Positions 24,525 through 34,600 of a stretch of DNA of 64,000 nt are shown here, piece by piece; positions within the stretch are counted from its first letter, which is position 1, and each line of letters begins with the position of its first letter. Origin of the DNA: Pedobacter sp. (GTDB lineage Bacteria; Bacteroidota; Bacteroidia; Sphingobacteriales; Sphingobacteriaceae); the NCBI GenBank assembly GCA_031119475.1, contig JAVHXV010000002.1, forward strand, positions 582,762-646,761. Reading direction: 5' to 3'. The translations under genes and the position numbers were made by a program. The notes below the pieces were generated by a model. That model did not search any database and was not told the DNA's origin. It saw nothing but the letters and a program-made list of their open reading frames with translations.

Positions 24525-26978
24525 ATGAACATACTCAAATTTGGCGGAACGTCCGTAGGTTCCATTGAAAGTATCAGCGCCCTGCTGCGCATCATCGCAA
24601 AACATAATCAACAGCCCGAAAAACCTGTAATCGTCTTATCGGCAATGAGCGGCGTAACCAATCTGCTCACGGCAATGGCCGAAAAAGCCGCACTCGGACA
24701 AGATTATACCTCGGAACTCAAGGCCATAGAAAATCGGCACTTTGAGGTGGTGAGGGCACTGCTGCCTGCTGTTGCTCAAAACCCCGTACTCACCAAGTTA
24801 AAACTTTACTTTAACGAGCTCGAAGAATTGCTACAGGCCATCTATAACCTGAACGAGTTGAGCCTACAGGCCAAAGATCTCGTGCTGAGCTATGGTGAAC
24901 GATGTAGTACTTTTATGGTCAGCCAGATTGCCAAAAGGCAATTTCCGGAAGCCCTGTTTGCAGATGCGGCCCAGTTTATCAAAACCGATAGCAATTTCGG
25001 ACAGGCCAAAGTTGATGCCCAACTTACAGCGTTACTCGTACGGGATTTTTGTACCCAAAACGCTGAAAAGTTATTGTTCGTTACCGGATTCATCGCCAGC
25101 AATGAAGCCAATCGGGTAACAACATTGGGCCGTGGAGGCAGCGATTACACTGCGGCTATTCTCGGATCGGCTTTGAATGCTCAGGAGATACAGATATGGA
25201 CCGATGTAAACGGTATGATGACCGCCGATCCACGGATCGTTAAAAAGGCATTTCCATTGACCGAGCTGAGTTATATCGAAGCCATGGAATTATCGTATTT
25301 CGGTGCCAAGGTCATTTATCCCCCAACTATGACCCCGGCATTCCTTAAAAAAATCCCAATTGTGATCAAAAATACCTTTGATCCAGATTTTGAGGGTACT
25401 TATATCCGCCATGGCGCAAAAGCATCGGCCTTTCCGATCAAGGGAATTTCATCGATCGACGAAATCAGCATCATCAACCTGGCCGGCAGCGGGATGGTAG
25501 GTAAGGCAGGCTTCAGCGGAAGACTGTTTTCCCTGTTATCGCGCGAGCAGATCAATGTGGTGCTCATTACACAATCTTCTTCAGAACATAGCATCACTTT
25601 TGCCGTTAAGCCAAGCGATGCGGTCAAAGCGGTTGAACTGATCAGCAAAGAATTCGATCTTGAACTTCAGGCACAAAAATTACAGGAACCAGAGGTCGAA
25701 GATGGACTTTCTGTATTGGCCATTGTTGGCGAGAACATGAAGCGCACGCCTGGCATCTCAGGAAAATTATTCCATGCCCTGGGCAGAAATGGCGTGAATG
25801 TACATGCCATCGCACAGGGATCTTCAGAATATAACATCTCGGTGATCATCGCCAAGTCTGATCTTTCCAAAGCAGTTAATGCCGTACACGATGCGTTTTA
25901 TACTGAACTGAACAAGACCTTAAATATTTTTTGCCTGGGCACCGGAAATATCGGAAAGACTTTATTTAGACAGTTACAGGACCAAATGCCTTTTCTTGCC
26001 GCCAACAACGATCTGCAGGTGCGGGTAATGGGGATCAGCAATACCAGAAAAATGCTGCTTTTACCAGAAGGGATTGCACTCGAAAATTGGGCAGGTGAAC
26101 TTGCAGATCAAGGGGAACCCGCAGATCTTGCACTTTTTGTAGAAAAAATGAAAGCCATGAACCTGCCTAACTGCGTATTTGTAGACAATACGGCAAGTGC
26201 CGATCCGATTCCCTATTATAAAGGAGTCTTCGAATCGAATATATCTGTTGTAACCTGTAATAAAATCGGCAATTCAGGAAGTTTTGAGCAATATGAGGAT
26301 TTTAAGGATACTGCACGGAAGTTTGGCGTCGACTTTTATTATGAGACCAATGTAGGCGCCGGTTTACCGATTATACGTACTTTAAAGGACCTGATGATGA
26401 GTGGGGATAAACTAACCCGCATCGAAGCCATTTTGTCTGGAACGATTTCCTATATCTTCAACAATTTTAAGGGCAGTTCAGGCTTCTATGAAACGGTAAA
26501 GGAGGCCCAGGAACTGGGCTATACCGAGCCTGATCCTCGTGATGACCTGAACGGAAAGGATTTTATGCGCAAAATGCTCATCTTGGCCCGCGATGCCGGG
26601 TACGCGTTGGAAGCGGAGGATGTAAAAATCGATAATATTTTACCTGAAGCCTGCCTAAATGCGGCCACAGTGGAAGATTTTTATGTCGAACTACAACAGA
26701 ATGCCGCTTATTTCGAGGAACTTAAGAACCGTGCTGAAGCCGAGGGAAAAGTGCTGCGCTATATCGGGAAATTAGAAGATGGAAAGGTGGCGATCAGCCT
26801 GCAGATGGTAGACGAAAGCCATCCTTTTTACATGCTTTCTGGCAGTGATAATATCATTTCGTTCACCACTGATCGGTATAACAACAGGCCGATGGTGGTC
26901 AAAGGTCCGGGGGCAGGTGCAGAAGTAACGGCTGCGGGCGTATTTTCTGATATCATCAATGTTGGAACATTAAATTAA
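24525..26978 (+). CDS. thrA: Bifunctional aspartokinase / homoserine dehydrogenase
   Basis: An 817-residue fusion enzyme that does the first and third steps from aspartate to homoserine. The aspartokinase domain starts MNILKFGGTSVGS and includes GRGGSDYTAA. Two ACT-type regulatory domains lie at about 310-460, indicating feedback control. The homoserine dehydrogenase domain starts near 465 (FCLGTGNIGKTL) and carries the catalytic region around GAGLPIIRTLKDL and SGTISYIFN. Size matches E. coli ThrA (820). It heads thrABC, 1 nt before thrB, behind a Thr-codon attenuator, which supports regulation by threonine. Confidence 0.97.
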   Translation: MNILKFGGTSVGSIESISALLRIIAKHNQQPEKPVIVLSAMSGVTNLLTAMAEKAALGQDYTSELKAIENRHFEVVRALLPAVAQNPVLTKLKLYFNELEELLQAIYNLNELSLQAKDLVLSYGERCSTFMVSQIAKRQFPEALFADAAQFIKTDSNFGQAKVDAQLTALLVRDFCTQNAEKLLFVTGFIASNEANRVTTLGRGGSDYTAAILGSALNAQEIQIWTDVNGMMTADPRIVKKAFPLTELSYIEAMELSYFGAKVIYPPTMTPAFLKKIPIVIKNTFDPDFEGTYIRHGAKASAFPIKGISSIDEISIINLAGSGMVGKAGFSGRLFSLLSREQINVVLITQSSSEHSITFAVKPSDAVKAVELISKEFDLELQAQKLQEPEVEDGLSVLAIVGENMKRTPGISGKLFHALGRNGVNVHAIAQGSSEYNISVIIAKSDLSKAVNAVHDAFYTELNKTLNIFCLGTGNIGKTLFRQLQDQMPFLAANNDLQVRVMGISNTRKMLLLPEGIALENWAGELADQGEPADLALFVEKMKAMNLPNCVFVDNTASADPIPYYKGVFESNISVVTCNKIGNSGSFEQYEDFKDTARKFGVDFYYETNVGAGLPIIRTLKDLMMSGDKLTRIEAILSGTISYIFNNFKGSSGFYETVKEAQELGYTEPDPRDDLNGKDFMRKMLILARDAGYALEAEDVKIDNILPEACLNAATVEDFYVELQQNAAYFEELKNRAEAEGKVLRYIGKLEDGKVAISLQMVDESHPFYMLSGSDNIISFTTDRYNNRPMVVKGPGAGAEVTAAGVFSDIINVGTLN

Positions 26979-26979
26979 A

Positions 26980-27912
26980 ATGAAAGAATCGATAAAAGTT
27001 TTTGCTCCTGCCACGGTTGCCAATGTAGTTTGTGGCTTCGATGTACTCGGATTTGCGGTAAATGAGCCTGGCGACGAGGTTGTGATGCGATTTACAGATC
27101 AGCCGGGTGTAAAACTGATCAACATTACCGGTGATGATGGGCGGTTGCCCTTGGATCCGGCAAAGAATACAGTGAGTGCCAGCGTGCAGCACTACCTTGA
27201 CCATATCGGACGCCCAGATATCGGTGTGGAGATCTCGCTCCATAAAAAAATGCCGATCGGCAGTGGGCTTGGCTCTAGCTCGGCGAGCACGGTAGCAGGG
27301 CTTTTTGCCATCAACCAACTCATGGACAATATTTTGACTACTAAGGAATTGGTTCCTTTTGCCATGAAAGGTGAAGAACTGGCCTGTGGATATGGTCATG
27401 CCGATAATGTTGCGCCAGCGCTGATGGGCGGATTTGTACTGGTGCGCAGCTATGAACCTTTAGATTTGATTGCGCTCCCAACACCTAATGGGCTATATGC
27501 GGGTATCGTTTACCCAGAAGTTGATGTGCCGACCAAAGATGCCAGGGAAATGATCAAATCAAAAGTGCCTTTAAAAGACGCAGTAGTGCAATGGGGAAAT
27601 GTGGCAGGCATCGTGGCCGGACTGTATTCAAATGATGTTGAACTGATTGGGAGGAGCATGAAGGACGTGCTTATTGAACCCGTCCGCTCGATCCTCATCC
27701 CAGATTTTTACCTGCTCCGAGAATTCGCCATGGACAATGGCGCGCTCGGATTTGGGATTTCTGGATCCGGGCCATCCGTATTTGCACTGGCCAAAGATTT
27801 TGAAACCGCAAAGCAGATTACCGCTGTACAACAAGAACATTTAAAAAAATTAAATATTAAGAGCAATGCCTATGTTTCTGCTGTAAATGCAGTAGGGCCC
27901 AGGGTATTGTAA
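26980..27912 (+). CDS. thrB: Homoserine kinase
   Basis: A 310-residue GHMP kinase that phosphorylates homoserine. The N-terminal KVFAPATVANVVCGFD and the ATP-binding loop PIGSGLGSSSAS are diagnostic, and the C-terminal GFGISGSGPSVFAL motif is also present. The start is 1 nt after the thrA stop, consistent with translational coupling. A 14-bp tandem repeat separates it from thrC. Confidence 0.96.
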   Translation: MKESIKVFAPATVANVVCGFDVLGFAVNEPGDEVVMRFTDQPGVKLINITGDDGRLPLDPAKNTVSASVQHYLDHIGRPDIGVEISLHKKMPIGSGLGSSSASTVAGLFAINQLMDNILTTKELVPFAMKGEELACGYGHADNVAPALMGGFVLVRSYEPLDLIALPTPNGLYAGIVYPEVDVPTKDAREMIKSKVPLKDAVVQWGNVAGIVAGLYSNDVELIGRSMKDVLIEPVRSILIPDFYLLREFAMDNGALGFGISGSGPSVFALAKDFETAKQITAVQQEHLKKLNIKSNAYVSAVNAVGPRVL

Positions 27913-28045
27913 AGGTAAGATGGAAAAGGTAAGATGGAAAAGGTAAGATGGAAAAGGTAAGATGTGTGTTCAACTTCCATTTCCTTTTTCTTTCTTCCTT
28001 CCTCCTTCTTCCTTCTTCCATTTTACCTCTTACCTCCATATCAGA
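27911..28045. repeat. 14-bp tandem repeat and facing pyrimidine arm between thrB and thrC
   Basis: The unit AAAGGTAAGATGGA repeats 3.9 times from 27911 to 27964. The right side (about 27975-28040) is pyrimidine-rich (TTCTTCCATTTTACC, CTCTTACC) and complementary to it, so a long hairpin can form inside the thr transcript. The 14-bp period is twice seven, and it fits the window's heptamer series. It may tune thrC relative to thrB (inference). Confidence 0.85.
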
Positions 28046-28047
28046 TC

Positions 28048-29358
28048 ATGAGATTTTATTCTACCAATAATCCGTCACTGCGTGTTTCCTTTCAGGATGC
28101 CGTATTCAACAGCATGCCCTTGGATAGAGGACTTTACATGCCAGCGCACATTAAGATGCTTGATCCCGATTTCATGGCAAATATTGATCGATTTAGCTTT
28201 CAGGAAATCGCTTTTCGAGTGGCGGATACTTTATTAGGTGATGCCATCCCAACACAAGTACTAAAAGACATCATCAATGATGCCATTAGCTTCGATGCGC
28301 CTCTTGTAGCACTCGACGGGCACACTTTTGTACTGGAACTATTCCATGGCCCCTCACTTGCGTTTAAAGATTTTGGAGCTAGGTTCATGAGCAGGATCAT
28401 GGCCTATTTTTTACAGGATAACGAAAAACAGTTGGATGTGCTGGTTGCAACCTCTGGCGATACTGGTGGAGCAGTGTCACTTGGTTTTTTGGGTGTGCCA
28501 AATACAAGGGTAACCATTTTGTTCCCTGAGGGAAAGGTGAGTGAGATCCAAAGGCTGCAATTAACTACAAATGGCAAAAATATCAGGGCAATAGCGGTAG
28601 ATGGAACGTTTGATGACTGCCAAGCTTTGGTCAAAAAGGCATTTGCCGATACTGAGCTAAATGAAAAATTGAGATTGACTTCTGCCAATTCCATCAATAT
28701 TGCAAGGTTGATTCCGCAGACATTTTATTACTTTCATGCTTATGCACAATTGAAGCGCCGCGGACTAAAGGATATCGTATTTGCTGTTCCAAGTGGCAAC
28801 TTTGGCAACCTTGGTGCCGGATTATTGGCCTATCGGATGGGATTGCCCGTCAAACAGTTTATTGCTGCAACAAATGCGAACGATACGGTGCCACGCTTTT
28901 TGGCAACCGGCAATTATGAAGAAAAGCCCTCGATCCAGACTTACGCCAATGCCATGGATGTTGGAGCACCAAGCAATTGGGTCCGCATTATGGAGCTGTT
29001 TGATCGGGACCAGATCGCCGTTCAACAACTTGTAAAAGGCTATAGTTTTACAGATGCTGAAACTTTAGCTGCCATAAACAGGATTTACAACTCTTATGGA
29101 TATGTAGCTTGTCCGCATACCGCTATTGCCTGGCTGGCTTTGGAGGCTTATGTTAAGGAAAACCCCAAACTACAATCTACAAATGTCTTTCTCTCTACTG
29201 CCCATCCGTGCAAATTTCCTGATATATTCCCTGGAAACATCAAAAAGGAAATTAAATTGCCGGCGCAGGTAGATGAGCTTTATCAGCACCCAGAAAAGTA
29301 TGAACAGTTAGGTAAGGATTTTGAAGGATTTAAGCTTTATTTGCTGAGCGATTTATAA
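28048..29358 (+). CDS. thrC: Threonine synthase
   Basis: A 436-residue PLP enzyme converting O-phosphohomoserine to threonine. The ATG at 28048 gives the classical start MRFYSTNNPSLRVSF; an in-frame start at 27964 would translate the repeat. The PLP lysine is in SLAFKDFGARF, and the phosphate-binding loop is TSGDTGGAV. Further along are PSGNFGNLGAGL and the C-terminal STAHPCKFPD. It closes the thr operon, 135 nt after thrB. RAYT-type palindromes begin 11 nt past the stop. Confidence 0.96.
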   Translation: MRFYSTNNPSLRVSFQDAVFNSMPLDRGLYMPAHIKMLDPDFMANIDRFSFQEIAFRVADTLLGDAIPTQVLKDIINDAISFDAPLVALDGHTFVLELFHGPSLAFKDFGARFMSRIMAYFLQDNEKQLDVLVATSGDTGGAVSLGFLGVPNTRVTILFPEGKVSEIQRLQLTTNGKNIRAIAVDGTFDDCQALVKKAFADTELNEKLRLTSANSINIARLIPQTFYYFHAYAQLKRRGLKDIVFAVPSGNFGNLGAGLLAYRMGLPVKQFIAATNANDTVPRFLATGNYEEKPSIQTYANAMDVGAPSNWVRIMELFDRDQIAVQQLVKGYSFTDAETLAAINRIYNSYGYVACPHTAIAWLALEAYVKENPKLQSTNVFLSTAHPCKFPDIFPGNIKKEIKLPAQVDELYQHPEKYEQLGKDFEGFKLYLLSDL

Positions 29359-29368
29359 TCTTCTGCAG

Positions 29369-29471
29369 GTCGAGATTGCAATCTCGACTATGCTGGTTGA
29401 GATTTGCCTATTTGACTATGTTGGTCGAGATTTACAATCTCGACCTAAATGTCTGCGGATTTTTAATCCGC
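29369..29471. repeat. REP-like palindromes left of the RAYT gene
   Basis: Three palindromes: GTCGAGATTGCAATCTCGAC (29369-29388, perfect), a 23-nt one with GGTCGAGATT / AATCTCGACC arms (29423-29445), and GCGGATTTTTAATCCGC (29455-29471). A degenerate half copy (GGTTGAGATT) lies near 29395. Two motif types, TCGAGATT and GCGGATT, alternate. They may also terminate the thr operon. Confidence 0.9.
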
Positions 29472-29565
29472 GATAAAATATTACTCCATAAACAAAATTT
29501 TCTCCTTAAAATATCTATTTGCAGATAATTTCCAGGATTTGCCAACTGTTGCGTTATATTCCGAG

Positions 29566-30111
29566 ATGGCCTTTAAATATCGGGTTTATGACAAGCAGGG
29601 ATTATATTTCATCACCACAACCGTAGTGGACTGGATTGATGTATTTACCAGAAAGGAACTGGCCTTTGTTGTGATAGATAGTCTGGCCTATTGTCAGCAA
29701 CAAAAAGGATTGGTCATTTATGCTTGGTGTTTAATGCCTAATCATTTGCACATGATCATTGGCTCAAAGGAAAACATCAACATTTCCGACATCATGCGTG
29801 ATTTTAAGAAATTTACCGCAAAAAAAGTAATCGAGACTATCAGATCGATCAGGGAAAGTAGAACATGGATGATCAATAAATTTGAATTTGCCGCCCGGAT
29901 CCATGCCAAGAGCGATCAATATAAATTTTGGAGGGATGGATTTCATCCTATCTTATTGGAAAGCAGTTATTTTACAGCACAAAAGTTGGATTACATCCAT
30001 CAAAACCCTGTAAAAGCGGGACTGGTAACCCAGGAAGAATATTATCAATACAGTTCTGCAATTGACTATTTTGGTGGGAAGGGATTGTTGGAAGTGGTGC
30101 TTTTGATATGA
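29566..30111 (+). CDS. REP-associated tyrosine transposase (RAYT, Y1 transposase family)
   Basis: A 181-residue Y1_Tnp (IS200-like HUH) protein, read from the ATG at 29566; a TTG 27 nt upstream is in frame but unlikely. The HUH motif is H60-L-H62 in MPNHLHMII and the catalytic tyrosine is Y143 in LDYIHQNPVKAG. RAYTs nick and move short REP palindromes rather than a full insertion sequence, and they usually sit as single copies between such palindromes. That is the case here: two palindrome families stand on each side within 150 nt. The gene looks intact. Activity on these palindromes is inference from the family. Confidence 0.93.
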   Translation: MAFKYRVYDKQGLYFITTTVVDWIDVFTRKELAFVVIDSLAYCQQQKGLVIYAWCLMPNHLHMIIGSKENINISDIMRDFKKFTAKKVIETIRSIRESRTWMINKFEFAARIHAKSDQYKFWRDGFHPILLESSYFTAQKLDYIHQNPVKAGLVTQEEYYQYSSAIDYFGGKGLLEVVLLI

Positions 30112-30115
30112 TATG

Positions 30116-30254
30116 GCGGATTGCAAATCCGCAGGAAACAAAGTCGAGATTGCAAATCTCGACCAGCAAGAAAGTAGTTAGTCGAGAAATGTTTTCCCGT
30201 TTGTTGGTCGAGATTTATAATCTCGACCTAAATAATTGCGGATTTGCAATCCGC
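30116..30254. repeat. REP-like palindromes right of the RAYT gene
   Basis: Four palindromes: GCGGATTGCAAATCCGC (30116-30132), a 21-nt one with GTCGAGATT / AATCTCGAC arms (30143-30163), a 23-nt one with GGTCGAGATT arms (30206-30228), and GCGGATTTGCAATCCGC (30238-30254). The last abuts the metF stop codon. Same two motif types as on the left. Confidence 0.9.
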
Positions 30255-30255
30255 A

Positions 30256-31209
30256 TTAAAACACGGCCCTGGCAATCTCCTTCGTCTGTTCAGGCCTGCC
30301 CATGGTGTAAAAGTGGAGTACAGGTGCACCAAATTCGATCAGTTCCTTGCATTGTTTGATCATAAAAGCTGTACCTACTTCTTTAACCTCTGCTGTCGAT
30401 TTGGCGTGGAGCACGGCATCGCTCAAGTCTTCCGGTAGATCGATGTGAAAGATTTTTGGCAAGGAAACCAGCTGTTTTGCACTGCTGATTGGTTTTAACC
30501 CAGGTATAATGGGAACATTGATGCCATTTTCACGGCATTTGTTCACGAAGTTGAAATACTTTTGGTTATCGAAGAACATCTGCGTAACGATAAATTCGGC
30601 GCCCATGTCTACTTTTTGCTTTAGGTATTTGAAGTCGGTCGATAAGTTAGGGGCCTCAAAGTGTTTTTCGGGATAACCTGCCGCACCAATACAGAAGTCG
30701 CTCTTAAACGATTCTACATCTTCGTGCAAAAACTTTCCATCGTTGTGGTTTTTGATGTGCTGAATCAAGTCAGTGGCATAGGTATGGCCGCCCGGCGTGG
30801 GTACAAAAGACGGATCTGCCTGACGTGCATCTCCCCGCAAGGCCAATACATTGTCGATTCCTAAAAACTGAAGGTCGATCAGGGCATTTTCAGTTTCTTC
30901 CTTGGTAAATCCGCCACAGATTAGGTGCGGAACCGCATCGATTTTATACTTATTGATAATTGCCGCACAAATGGCAATCGTACCTGGTCTTTTCCGGTAA
31001 GAGACCTTTTGCAGCAATCCATTGCCCTGCTCCTTGAATATATAATCTTCCCGAAGTGAAGTTACATCAATAAATGGCGGATTAAATTCCAATAATGGAT
31101 CGATGGCATCATACACCCACTGGATGCTCTGTCCCTTTACGGGCGGAAGGAGTTCAAATGAAAATAATGGTTTTCCCTTAGCGTTGGCAATATGTTCGGT
31201 AATCTTCAT
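30256..31209 (-). CDS. metF: Methylenetetrahydrofolate reductase
   Basis: A 317-residue flavoprotein reducing 5,10-methylene-THF to 5-methyl-THF, the methyl donor for MetH. Visible are FSFELLPPVKG near the N-terminus, LRGDARQ (the family's ALRGD motif), and FDNQKYFNFVNKCRENGI. The ATG overlaps the stop of the upstream four-helix-bundle gene by ATGA (31206-31209), so translation is coupled. With metH it forms the methylation end of methionine synthesis, under a SAM riboswitch. Confidence 0.96.
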   Translation of the reverse strand: MKITEHIANAKGKPLFSFELLPPVKGQSIQWVYDAIDPLLEFNPPFIDVTSLREDYIFKEQGNGLLQKVSYRKRPGTIAICAAIINKYKIDAVPHLICGGFTKEETENALIDLQFLGIDNVLALRGDARQADPSFVPTPGGHTYATDLIQHIKNHNDGKFLHEDVESFKSDFCIGAAGYPEKHFEAPNLSTDFKYLKQKVDMGAEFIVTQMFFDNQKYFNFVNKCRENGINVPIIPGLKPISSAKQLVSLPKIFHIDLPEDLSDAVLHAKSTAEVKEVGTAFMIKQCKELIEFGAPVLHFYTMGRPEQTKEIARAVF

Positions 31210-31613
31210 TGTGTTTTTTTTGTTGTTTGGGTTTTGGTTGTTTTGTTCTGATCCAATGTATGGAGAAACCTAATATAGCCATTAATTAATTTGCCCAAAA
31301 TTTCGATTTCACCAAGACAATTGCAGAAATGATCATCAGTAATGATGGCAATATCTTTGGAAATGTAAAGTTGGGTCTCAATTTCATATAATGAACCTCT
31401 GGCTATTGTTAAAAAATGAATTGTTTCTTTCGGATGCTGCCTGCCACAACCCTCAGCAATATTTGAAGGTATAGAGACTGCGCATCTTCTAATTTGTGAC
31501 GTAAGTCCATATTGTTCTTCTCTTGGAAATTTTGCAGTGAGCAAATAGATTTTACTGGCAAATGCTCGTGCAACTTTCCAAACTTCCAATTCGGTGTATT
31601 TTTGATATCCCAT
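31206..31613 (-). CDS. Four-helix-bundle protein (S23 / 23S rRNA-IVP family)
   Basis: A 135-residue protein of the S23 / IVP four-helix-bundle family. The pattern ELEVWKVARAFA, GLTSQIRRCAVSIPSNIAEG (helix turn with SIPSNIAEG), FLTIARGSLYEIETQL is characteristic. The family was first seen in intervening sequences of 23S rRNA genes and is common as orphan genes in Bacteroidota; its molecular role is unclear. Here it lies between metH and metF and overlaps metF by 4 nt, so it is inside an operon to which it has no known link. The C-terminus is a low-complexity Thr/Lys tail. Confidence 0.9.
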   Translation of the reverse strand: MGYQKYTELEVWKVARAFASKIYLLTAKFPREEQYGLTSQIRRCAVSIPSNIAEGCGRQHPKETIHFLTIARGSLYEIETQLYISKDIAIITDDHFCNCLGEIEILGKLINGYIRFLHTLDQNKTTKTQTTKKTQ

Positions 31614-31675
31614 CTTATCTCCCTCTCTATTATCCTCTCAACTAAACACCTAACCATCAAAACATCTAATCAACA

Positions 31676-34600
31676 TTAATACGCCAAATTCGGGCTCAGC
31701 CATCGTTCTGCTTCTTCAAGGGTCATTCCTTTCCGTTGGGCATAATCCGTGACCTGATCTTTGGTAATTTTACCTAGTCCAAAATAGCGTGATTGCGGGT
31801 GGGCGAAGTAAAAGCCGCTCACCGCAGCTGTTGGGTACATGGCAAAACTTTCGGTCAGGTGAAGGCCAATTTTGTTCTCCGCATCCAATAAGTTGAACAA
31901 GGTGTCTTTTTCGGTATGGTCTGGACAGGCAGGATAGCCTGGCGCCGGACGAATGCCCGCATATTCTTCCTTGATCAGTTCTTCATTATTTAAATTCTCA
32001 TTGGCAGCATAGCCCCAATATTCTTTCCTTACCAATTCGTGCATCCGCTCTGCGAAAGCTTCGGCCAAACGATCGGCCAATGCTTTTGCCATAATACTGT
32101 TATAGTCGTCGAAATTCTTCTCGAATTCAGCCACCAGCTCGTCGCAGCCTATTCCCGTTGTTACCGCAAACCCGCCAAAATAATCTTGGATGCCAGTTTC
32201 TTTTTGCGCTATGAAATCAGCCAGGGCATAATAAGGCTCTCCGGCTACTTTTTCTGCCTGTTGGCGAAGGGTATGGATGGCAATGGAAGCTGTTTGAGGG
32301 GAGATGGAAGATGTGTCGCTTGCGCCTTTTCCATTTTCCATCTCACCTTTTACCTCTAGAACAATATCGTCCCCAACCGCATTTGCAGGCCAAAACCCGA
32401 TGACACCTTTTGCGGTCAGCAGTTTCTCGTCGACGATACGTTTCAATAATACTTGGGCATCATCATAGAGTTTTTTGGCTTCGGTGCCAACAAATTTATC
32501 GTCAAAGATCTTCGGATAGCTTCCCCTGAGTTCCCAAGTGTGGAAAAATGGTGTCCAATCGATATAGGGAACAAGCTCTTTTAATGGGAAGTCTTCAAAA
32601 ACCTTGGTGCCAATAAATGATGGTCTGGTTATTCCTTTTTCAAGGTCGATCTGGAATTTGTTTGCCCTTGCTTCGTCTATTGTTTGGTAACGTTTATCAG
32701 AACGTTTGTTCAGGTGGGCTTCGCGTGCTTTGTCATATTCTGCCCTAATGCCTGCAACATAATCGTCCTTGGTTTCGTTATTCATCAATGTACTGCACAC
32801 CGTTACGCTTCGGGAGGCATCCAGCACGTGGATTACAGGTCCAGAATAGCTTGGTGCCACTTTTACGGCGGCATGGATCCTGGAAGTAGTTGCCCCGCCA
32901 ATAATAAGCGGAATGGTAAAACCTTCACGCTCCATTTCCTTGGCAAAATGCACCATTTCATCTAAGGAAGGTGTAATCAATCCGCTAAGACCAATAATGT
33001 CGGCGTTGATTTCTTTTGCCTTGCGGATAATATCCTGCGCCGGCACCATGACGCCCATGTCAACAATCTCAAAATTATTACAGGCCAAAACTACGCCGAC
33101 AATATTTTTGCCGATATCGTGCACATCCCCTTTTACGGTTGCCATCAGTACCTTGCCTGCAGATGAATTCTGGTCCTGATCTGGATTATCGAGTTTTTCC
33201 TGTTCAATAAAGGGCAAAAGGTAAGCCACGGCCTTTTTCATGACCCTGGCCGATTTGACCACCTGTGGAAGGAACATCTTTCCGGCACCAAAAAGATCAC
33301 CTACGATGTTCATGCCGTCCATTAACGGGCCTTCAATGACCTGGATCGGGCGATCATATTGCTGACGCGCTTCTTCCACATCATCATCAAGATATTCTAC
33401 TATTCCTTTGACAAGGGCGTGCGACAAGCGTTCCTCTACGGTGCCCTTTCTCCATTCCTCATCGCGTACCACTTCCTTGCCTTTGCTCTTAATGGTATCG
33501 GCAAATTCAACCAGGCGCTCTGTGGCGTCTTCCCTGCGGTTAAGGAGTACGTCCTCTACACGTTCGAGCAACTCAGGAGCAATTTCTTCATAAACTTCCA
33601 ACATACCGGCATTCACAATGCCCATATCTAGTCCGGCTTGGATGGCATGGTATAAAAATGCGGCGTGCATGGCCTCGCGTACCGTATTGTTGCCCCTAAA
33701 GGAGAAAGAAATATTTGATACGCCCCCACTTACTTTCGCATAGGGAAGGTTTTGTTTGATCCACCGGGTGGCATTGATAAAGTCTACGGCATAGTTGTTA
33801 TGCTCTTCCAATCCCGTAGCAACCGTTAAGATGTTAGGGTCGAAGATGATATCTTGGGGAGGAAAGCCAATTTCATTGACAAGCAGGTCGTAACTGCGTT
33901 TGCAGATTTCGATACGGCGTTCATAATTATCGGCCTGGCCCTGTTCATCAAAGGCCATCACGACCACTGCCGCACCATATTGCATGATTTTGCTAGCGCT
34001 TTCCTTAAATTTTTCCTCGCCTTCCTTTAATGAAATAGAATTGACGATCCCCTTGCCCTGCATGCATTTCAATCCACTTTCAATGACCGTCCATTTCGAA
34101 GAGTCGACCATGATCGGCAATTTGGCGATGTCAGGTTCAGATGCGATCAGGTTCAGGAATTTGGTCATTGCCGCTTCCGAATCGATCATTCCTTCATCCA
34201 TATTTACATCGATGATCTGTGCACCGCCTTCTACCTGTTGCAGGGCAATGGCCAATGCCGATTCATAATCTCCGCCCAAGATCAGCTTGGAAAATTTCGG
34301 GGAGCCCGTGATGTTGGTCCGTTCGCCGATATTGACAAAGATGCTTTCTGGCGTTATGGTTACTGGTTCCAGTCCACTAAGCCGCAGATAAGGTTCCACT
34401 TCAGGAATCCTGCGTGGCGGGATCCCTTTTGCTTTTTGGGCGATGCATCCGATGTGATCGGGCGTGGTGCCACAGCAGCCCCCAACAATATTTACAAAGC
34501 CTGATGCAATGAAATCTTCTACCAGATGGGCAGTTTCATGGGGAAGCTCATCATAAGCGCCAAATTCATTGGGGAGGCCGGCATTTGGATAGGCCGAGAT

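Noticed and set aside
29539..29565. TTG start for the RAYT gene
   Set aside because: The ATG at 29566 matches the usual N-terminus; the upstream codons look like leader DNA.
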